DNA from: Rhynchosporium graminicola
Taxonomy: Eukaryota > Ascomycota > Leotiomycetes > Helotiales > Ploettnerulaceae
Assembly: GCA_900074885.1 (NCBI GenBank)
Contig: FJUW01000019.1
Span: 372,001-436,000, forward strand
DNA: 64,000 nt
Direction: 5' to 3'
Of this stretch, positions 57,435-64,000 are shown piece by piece. A program made the position numbers and the translations under genes. Each line of letters opens with the position of its first letter. Position 1 is the first letter of the stretch. The notes under the pieces were generated by a model that was not told where the DNA came from, made no database searches, and worked only from the letters and a program-made list of their open reading frames with translations.

Positions 57435-58326
57435 TCAACTAACACTACTTTCTGCAGAGGCCAGGTTACATGTGCAGCTAGATGCGGGAAATCTTGATAT
57501 TCTACCTGTTCTCGAAGACTGCAACGTGGCTGGAAGTTGCCTTGATGTGACTCATATGATGATCTCGAAAACGGTCGAGTAATGTATGTTTATTTAAGTC
57601 GTTCCCGAGAAAGATATTTGAGATAGGTGTCCATATCTACAAGCTCTCGTTCTCGGCTACCTTTTGAGACAGATTACGCTACCAGCATATAGGGATCAAT
57701 TGAAAAGACTGGAAATATCACCGCGAGATTTCGTCTCTATGATTCTGAGAGCGTTATTGATTCCACAAGGGCTCTATCAAAAATGAGTGGAGTATCGAGC
57801 AGGACCTGCTCAAATATTTTCCTACCAGCTTTGAAAAGCACTGGTGAGAGTGCAATTCAGTTTATCTGCCACAAGATTCTGAAAATACCCATACCACAAA
57901 CCACTCAGGACTTATTCGGTGAGCAGACTACCCGAAATAACTTGACAATGCAAGATAGCCAAGCTCGAAAGTTCTCGCTAATAACCTTTCGATGAGAGCT
58001 CGCTTGCTACTTATACCCAGAGGAAAGTAAACAAATGTAAGTGAGGACCTCTGAGTCAGTCAGCAACATACACCCGGCGAAAGATATGGGCACATGTGCA
58101 ACAACAACTTAATTCCAGCATAAACCATAGCGTCATCAGCTCAGAGTTCGCAAATGAAGTACCACGTGAGCCCATGCAAGGCTACACTGCCAAGACCCTT
58201 ATCGCGTTGCCTCGCCGATACTCCTCCCGATGTCGACATCCATTTACAGCCCTATGTACAACCCATATCCCTCCATTACATCTTCACTCGAACATCAGTT
58301 GAAGCCGCAGAACCTCCAGCTTCAAT
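57435..58326. other. Divergent promoter region
   Basis: 890 nt between the HSP70 relic (-) and the M28 peptidase (+). A 70-codon frame at 57783-57995 has no motif. Confidence 0.4.
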
Positions 58327-59975
58327 ATGTTACATCTAGCGACCCTCCTCTTGCTCGCCGCAGCAGGAGCTCGCGCATTTCAAATCCAACAACCCCTCCA
58401 TGAGAGCTCAAGCTCTAGCTCCGAAACAACTATCAAGCTCAACCATGAACACAACCCACTTGTCAGCAGCGAAGCAATTCAAGGCGATATTAAATCCAAG
58501 AACCTCCTCAAGCGGGCCGAGAAATTATTCGAGATTGCACAGCTAGGAAAGAAAGAGTACAATCATCCCACTCGAGTGATCGGGAGCGAAGGCAAGCTCT
58601 CTTCATCCCACTTCAGAGCTTCAATATGTCCATTTACTAACCTGCGTGGTACAGGCCACATTGGAACGCTCGAATACATCTACTCCACCCTCTCTTCCCT
58701 AGGAGACTACTACACACTCTCCAACCAAACATTCAACGCCGTGGTAGGAAATGTCTTCGAATACCGCCTCGTGCTCGGCGACCACTCCCCTCCATCCACA
58801 CAAGCCATGTCCCTCACCCCTCCAACCCCAAAGAAAGACGCCGTGTTCGGCCAACTTCTTTCCGTCGAAAATGATGGCTGCCATGTCTCGGATTACCCTA
58901 CCAAGACTCCCAAGAACTGGATCGCTTTCATCCGCCGCGGCACCTGCGCATTCGGCGATAAATCAAGCGCTGCTGGCAAGGCCGGCGCTGTCGCTGCTGT
59001 GATCTACAATAACGAGAATGGAACTCTGTCAGGAACGTTAGGCCAACCTGACAAAACCCATATCGCCACATTCGGAATCTCGAATGAAGACGCACAGGTC
59101 TATCTTAAAGATCTCAAAGCCGGGAAAAAGATCGAGTCTTCTGCATACATTGACGCTATTGTTCGTAATACAGGAACCACGAATATCATTGCGCAGACCA
59201 AGGCAGGAGATCAAGAGAATTGCGTTATGCTAGGTGGACATTCTGATTCCGTGGCTGAAGGACCAGGAATCAACGATGATGGGACCGGCTCTTTGACGCT
59301 CCTAGAAATCGCAAGCCAGCTTACGAAATATAGTGTCAATAACTGTGTGAGGTTCGCTTGGTGGGCTGGTGAAGAAGAGGGGCTACTTGGATCAGATTAC
59401 TACGTCTCTCAACTTTCCGAGAAAGAGAACTTAAAGATTCGACTGTTTATGGATTACGACATGCTTGCCTCGCCAAATTACGCTTATCAAGTCTACAACG
59501 CCACCAATGCCGTAAACCCTACTGGATCAGAGGAGTTGAGAGACTTGTATACCGATTGGTATAAATCCCACGGTCTGAACTTCACCTATATTCCGTTTGA
59601 TGGGAGGAGTGATTATGATGCTTTTATCAAGAACGGTATTCCAGGTGGTGGTATTGCGACGGGCGCGGAGGGCGTGAAGACGAAAGAAGAGGAAGCGATG
59701 TTTGGAGGGACTGCCGGGAAATGGTTCGATCCTTGTTATCATCAGCTTTGTGACACGGTGGATAATTTGGCGGTTGGGGCTTGGGAGTTGAATACTAAGG
59801 CAAGTCATCTACTCTCTCTCTCTAATATGCATTTACTGATGAAAAATAGCTTGTTGCCCACTCGGTCGCCACATATGCCGTTTCGTTCAAGGGCTTCCCA
59901 GAGAGAACGAGCGTCAAGTATAACAGAGTCGAAGATGGACCACCGAGGTTCCATGGACCGAAGCTGGTTATGTAA
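58327..59975 (+). CDS. Secreted M28 aminopeptidase with PA domain (Lap2/APE3-like)
   Basis: Exons 58327-58591, 58655-59799 and 59850-59975 give 511 aa. Both introns have GC donors (GAAG|GCAAGC and TAAG|GCAAGT) and AG acceptors. The first is 63 nt, stop-free, in frame and carries a perfect TACTAAC branch site. Removing it gives VIGSEGHIGTLEYIYSTL, the family sequence. The signal peptide is MLHLATLLLLAAAGARAF. A PA domain (GQLLSVENDGC, WIAFIRRGTCAFGDKSSAA) precedes the zinc peptidase core. The ligand motifs GGHSDS, INDDGTGS, WWAGEEEGLLGS, FMDYDM and CYHQLCDTVDN are all intact. The C-terminus (LVAHSVATYAVSFKGFPER) closes the fold. It should cleave N-terminal residues from extracellular or vacuolar peptides. 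Reading through the introns would insert 21 residues and change the last 42 codons. Confidence 0.9.
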
Positions 59976-60480
59976 TCAATGGACTTGACTGTTGGGCATG
60001 AGATGGAATGAATGTAATCATCGCTTTAATTCATGGTAACATGTATCAAACACGCAAATTCACATCGCACATCGCTGTTTCGGGACCTTGCCTTACTTCC
60101 TAACACTAAAAATGAGAAAAATATTCAGTACCTTAACTCAATCTGTCTGTTGAGATGGCTTGATCGGAGGAAACCTAAGAGGGGCACGGTAAGACTGGTG
60201 GGTATTAAATAACAATCAAGGCAGGCTACTGTATGCATGTAGTAGACTTCCGCGATATGTCATCGATGAGATTTCTTTCGCCTTGGAACCAGCCCTACCC
60301 AACCCAACCCAACCCAAGCCAATCCAACCCCGTGAAGAAAAAAACGAAACCAAACCGAAAGTCAAGACAGACAAACGCACGAACGGCAACACCTCAATAC
60401 CTCAATAGCAGTATAGTATCGCTCATGCGTGTACTCTTGACCTACTATATCATCATGTCTTTATGTACATATACATATAT

Positions 60481-60519
60481 ACATACATACATACATACAT
60501 ACATACATACATACATACA

Positions 60520-60548
<29 letters not shown>
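60481..60548. repeat. (ACAT)17 microsatellite
   Basis: Seventeen perfect tetramers, preceded by a few imperfect units from about 60467. Confidence 0.9.
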
Positions 60549-60551
<3 letters not shown>

Positions 60552-60559
60552 CAATAAAC

Positions 60560-60560
<1 letters not shown>

Positions 60561-60623
<63 letters not shown>
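60561..60623. repeat. (ATC)21 microsatellite
   Basis: Twenty-one perfect trinucleotides, only 12 nt after the ACAT tract. A likely highly polymorphic compound locus. Confidence 0.9.
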
Positions 60624-61181
60624 GAGGCTTCAACCCCCCCCCGCCGGTCATTCGTGTAAGCAGGAAAGAAATGAGAAAGACGAGGACAAGGTCAAGAACA
60701 AAGTAACGGAAGTATTTGTGTTTGTGTTGTCTATATTATACCTATCCTATCTCATCTTTAACCATATCATAACATACGGTAGCTACCTCGCCCATGCCAT
60801 TTATCGAGTGAAGAATATATACAAATATACATCAAAATTGCAATCTGTCAATCTATCATCCCTCCTCCTCAACGTACGCACCAGGCGCTAGCTCAGTCTT
60901 CATCATCGAACAGCATTTTGCTGGAAGGAAAGCAGAAACGAGTACAGAAATACACATTTCCTATATATTGATTTTGTGCAGAGAAAGAACACCAAAGAAG
61001 AAGGTCCATACAACTTCTGAATGAACTTACCCGCTTGCTGAACATATATACGATATCCCCGTGTCCTCCTCTTGATATCCTCAACCGAGCCTTTCATCAT
61101 TATGATCTACCACAACCATGTATGCTGCGTAAAAAAACGAAAGGAAGAAAGTGACAGGTGCTATGCAGTGCAGAAATCCGG

Positions 61182-62934
61182 CTAGAAATTCTCTTTACCC
61201 CATGAAAACGCGAAACCTACGTCATGTTAGTTCTCATGTCTCTCAACTTCTGAACATTCAGGGTAACGTACCAGGCTCCGTATACATATTACACTTGATA
61301 TGTAACTGACTTCCCAACACCTTCGGTCCACAAAAGAACACACCCGCCTCGGCTGGACTATGAATCTTCCTAATACTCTTAAAGATCATATCCCAGTTCG
61401 GGCGACCGAAATTCGTCGGTGCTCTCAGGCCAGTGATTGCATCGCGATCCGCATTCGCATCATTGATCATGATGTTAGTCGCGTCATCGACCTTGATCTT
61501 CGCGGTTAGGTATGTGTGGATTTCAATGTGATTATCCATGTCTTGAGCTTCGATCGCGAGCAGAAGAGAGCGGAACCATTCGAAAGAGCCGAAGTCACGA
61601 CAGATCCAAATGAAATAGACTTTGCGGAGACGAGTCTTCTGTTGAGGGTAGTTCATGCGGTACCAGATGGATTTGAGGATGGAGGCGAACGGAGTGACTC
61701 CGATACCTGCTCCTACTAGCATGGCAATTTCGTATTTGAAGACATCTTCGGAGGCGGATCCGAATGGACCGTCAATGTAGACTCGGGGCAGGACACGTCG
61801 GATGGCTGGATCAACAGCCTCGGCACCTGGACCGTTCTTGTTGACACTAACAACCTGAGAAGCATCTGTCTTCTCTCCTCTTGGCTTGTCGACCTCGCAG
61901 CCTAGCGCTCTTCCGACTGCTTTGGTGAAGTCACCCTGCATTCTCATGTGAATGGAAATGTAGTCCTCCTCAGGTGCCGAAGTAAGAGTGAATGGATGAT
62001 ATTGCCAGACCGAAACCTCGGGGCAGCAGAAGAAAATGTACTGTCCAGCTCTCGTCTTGGTGTGCTCCTTCTTGATCTGAATTTCGCAAACCATGCTGGG
62101 ATGTTGAACGACCTTGGAGATGTAGGTCTTGTGCTTTCCTCGGACCTCACGAGCTACTCTCTCCATCAGGTAGATGAATGCTCCATACATCCAATATTGC
62201 CAAAAGACTCCGATAGCTGTCGATCCGAGTCCGGTACAGAAAGGAGCGATGTCGGGTTGGATCATGCAGTAGGCACCGTGGATCGACCAGAAGAAGAAGA
62301 ACACGACGAACAGGTGATGAGTATACCAGAAACGTTCAAAGTTGGCCCGGCGCATTTTTTCAACCGAAGTGACAACCATACACATCAAGGCAGTCAACAT
62401 GACATATCCAGTCCATCCAGGTCCTGTGACGAAATTTGCGAGTAAGAATCCGGCAAATCCGAGGTTGTTCTTTGCGGCAAGTTGCGCGAAATTGTTCCAG
62501 TGGGCAATGACATGTACCCAGGAAAAGAAGACGATCGACCAGGCTGTTGTCATGTGGAAAGTGATGTTCTTGTCGAATTGTACAATGCCGTTCAAAGGTG
62601 TTTGCCGAGCCAAAGAAATAAGCGTCCTGCAAACCGGGAACAGAATCATCGCCACATCGAAATGCAGAACCAAAGCCGCAGCTCTTGCTATCGAATACGT
62701 AATTCCGAAAGTGCCTCTCGCTTTCGTGAAAGTGTCCTTGATCTGATAATTCATGAAACCGAAGGAGAAAACCATTAAATGAATGGCCGCAAAAACAAAG
62801 ACGAAGCTACCACACGTTAGCCGAGATACATCTAGCACTCACGACGGCACCCACAATCGTCGATAGCCCTCGTTAACCATCCATCTATCGAATTTCTCCC
62901 GCATGGTGAAGTCCTTCGGCTTCTCACCACTCAT
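61182..62934 (-). CDS. noxA: NADPH oxidase NoxA (Nox1)
   Basis: Exons 62843-62934, 61272-62806 and 61182-61216 give 553 aa, the usual NoxA length. The start is MSGEKPKDFTMREKFDRWMV. Six helices carry the heme-binding histidines seen in LHFDVAMILFPVCRTL, FHMTTAWSIVFFSWVHVIAH and FWYTHHLFVVFFFFWSIHG. FAD and NADPH sites follow in VWQYHPFTLTSAPEED, YIDGPFGSASEDVF, AMLVGAGIGVTPFASILKSI and GVFFCGPKVLGSQL. The last exon supplies FAFSWGKENF, the conserved Nox C-terminus. The enzyme makes superoxide from NADPH and O2 at membranes and, in fungi, controls hyphal fusion, sclerotia, fruiting and infection structures with NoxR/Rac. There is no N-terminal EF-hand extension, so it is not NoxC. In-frame ATGs at 62946 and 62952 (and 63036) are alternative starts. 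Confidence 0.93.
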
Positions 62935-64000
62935 CTCTCCCGACATCAACATCCTCGTTAGGGGTGGCCATCTCGCTCTTTCTGACACCCTTATCATCGA
63001 TGACACACTATTCCTGGCATATGATTTTTCATCCATCTTGCAAACGGTGCGACTTCGAGTCGTCTTTCTCCTGGACCTTCCGTCTCAATCGAACCCCTCC
63101 TACAGTCGTCGAGATGACTTCCTCCAATTACGACACAGAAAACGGTGATGTGGATGGTATTAAAAAGGCGATATCATTCAGAGCCTGCTGAGATGAGAAG
63201 CCTGGATGTGTGAAAAGGTTGAGTGGGTCGAAGAGAAAATGCTGTCTCGTGAAGGAGCGTAAGGATTCGAGCCTGCGATGAGACACGGCGGTCAGGTCAG
63301 CAAGTGTTGGAACGGACAGAGGATTGAGAGAAGCCAGGTAGATAGATGTAAGGAAGGTTAGAGTTTTCGGAGGATCGACGGCTAGCTGGAAACGATGAAG
63401 CAGGGCGCATCCAACATGTCCTGATCTGTGGATGGGGGCAAAGTAGACAGTGTCTAGGCCCTGACAAGACAAGAAGATATCTTAAAGCAGATGACACGGA
63501 GGTGTATTGCAAGCAATAGATATCAACATACCTTTACACAATGCCTGCACAGTGGCTGCTTCAAGATCAGCGAGGAATCAGGAAGGTTCCAAAAGGAAAA
63601 AGATTAGAGGCAAAGCGCGTATGCAGAAGAAGCAGCAAGGTAGAGAGAGCCACAGACAGACAGCGACAGTACACGTGAAAGAGCCCGGTCTGAACTGTCA
63701 ATCAAGAGAAGAATAGAATGAGAAAGAGCAGGAAGAAACGGAGAATATTGGGTGGGGGCTTGGAACTTTCGAGGGGCCAGCCAAGAGACGAAGGAGGGCA
63801 AGTGGCGTGGGCGTGGGCGTGGGCGTGGCGTGGCAGAGCAAGTGAAAGGATAGGAAGGAGCGTCCCCTCTTTGCAGCCAGTCACACTTCTGCGGCGGCAA
63901 GAAAGAAGATGCAAGATCCAAGATCCAGGATCCAAGAGCAAGTGCCTCGAGTGTAGAAGGAGATCCTTGACCTGGAACGGCCTGGCTGGGAAGAGCGAGC
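62935..64000. other. NoxA upstream region, no supported gene
   Basis: About 1.07 kb to the window end. It should hold the NoxA promoter and 5' leader. Purine-rich on the plus strand. Frames at 63128-63472 (-) and 63604-63941 (-) lack motifs. Confidence 0.45.
63802..63833. repeat. GTGGGC-type short tandem repeat
   Basis: Three to four copies of GTGGGC flanked by GTGGC variants. Confidence 0.7.

Larger units (their letters stand above)
59976..61181. other. Intergenic with long microsatellites
   Basis: 1.2 kb between convergent genes, containing (ACAT)17 and (ATC)21 tracts. Open frames here encode repeat-driven poly-His/Ser/Tyr and are not genes. Confidence 0.55.

Noticed and set aside
60233..60891. 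Open frames with poly-His, poly-Ser and Tyr-Ile-His repeats
   Set aside because: Produced by the ACAT and ATC microsatellites.
63255..63285. tRNA B-box-like GGATTCGAGCC
   Set aside because: Folding by eye gives no T-stem, acceptor stem or anticodon arm around it.

Overview
This window reads as nuclear DNA of a filamentous ascomycete (Pezizomycotina). Genes are split by short introns (about 45-120 nt) with GT..AG or GC..AG ends and CTAAC/CTGAC-type branch sites. They lie on both strands without operons, and the families (NoxA, Tps2, fasciclin/GPI, rhodopsin-like integral membrane proteins, P450, cysteine-rich secreted protein) are typical of this group. A leotiomycete (Helotiales-like) origin is my guess from protein flavour only. 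Exon models were built by hand from splice sites, frame continuity and remembered family motifs; no database was searched.

Layout. 1-3.8 kb: 3' part of a CorA-like Mg2+ transporter-domain gene (+) and a NUDIX hydrolase (-). 5.9-7.1 kb: PHD-finger/coiled-coil protein (-). 9.1-11.1 kb: secreted choice-of-anchor B / LVIVD-repeat protein (+). 12.3-18.6 kb: 7-TM rhodopsin-domain protein (-), then a choline/GABA-type permease and a P450 (+), possibly a small functional neighbourhood. 19-20.4 kb: an unrecognised coding relic (-) and a small hypothetical gene (+). 22.6-23.8 kb: GPI-anchored fasciclin protein (+). 25.4-27.3 kb: Ser/Arg/Pro-rich protein with five degenerate internal repeats (+). 28.1-29.6 kb: SRPK-like kinase (-). 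30.5-32.5 kb: secreted mucin-like protein with a Cys-rich module (-). 34.0-37.0 kb: trehalose-6-phosphate phosphatase Tps2 (-). 39.2-42.0 kb: two unknown-family genes (-), both with apparent frameshifts. 42.7-45.4 kb: large Ser/Thr-rich secreted surface protein with a DUF7371-type C-terminus (-). 47.1-48.1 kb: RRT8/EI24-type membrane protein (+) with a tandemly duplicated 3' end. 49.4-51.1 kb: YAT-family amino-acid permease (+). 54.6-55.2 kb: 12-cysteine secreted protein (+). 55.9-57.4 kb: decayed, membrane-anchored HSP70 paralogue (-). 58.3-60.0 kb: secreted M28 aminopeptidase with two GC-AG introns (+). 61.2-62.9 kb: NADPH oxidase NoxA (-).

How the genes relate. There is no long co-directional array and no convincing large biosynthetic cluster. 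Several products share a theme of cell surface, secretion and hyphal differentiation (NoxA, fasciclin, two Ser/Thr-rich secreted proteins, Cys-rich secreted protein, M28 peptidase, two permeases), but this is co-location, not shown co-function. I saw no transposon, tRNA, rRNA or CRISPR array. The items most worth a second look are the GC-AG introns (one is in-frame and stop-free), the decayed anchored HSP70, the five-copy repeat in the SR-rich protein, the 120-bp duplication over a stop codon, and a scatter of apparent frameshifts or lost splice sites in the CorA-like, P450 and unknown-family genes.
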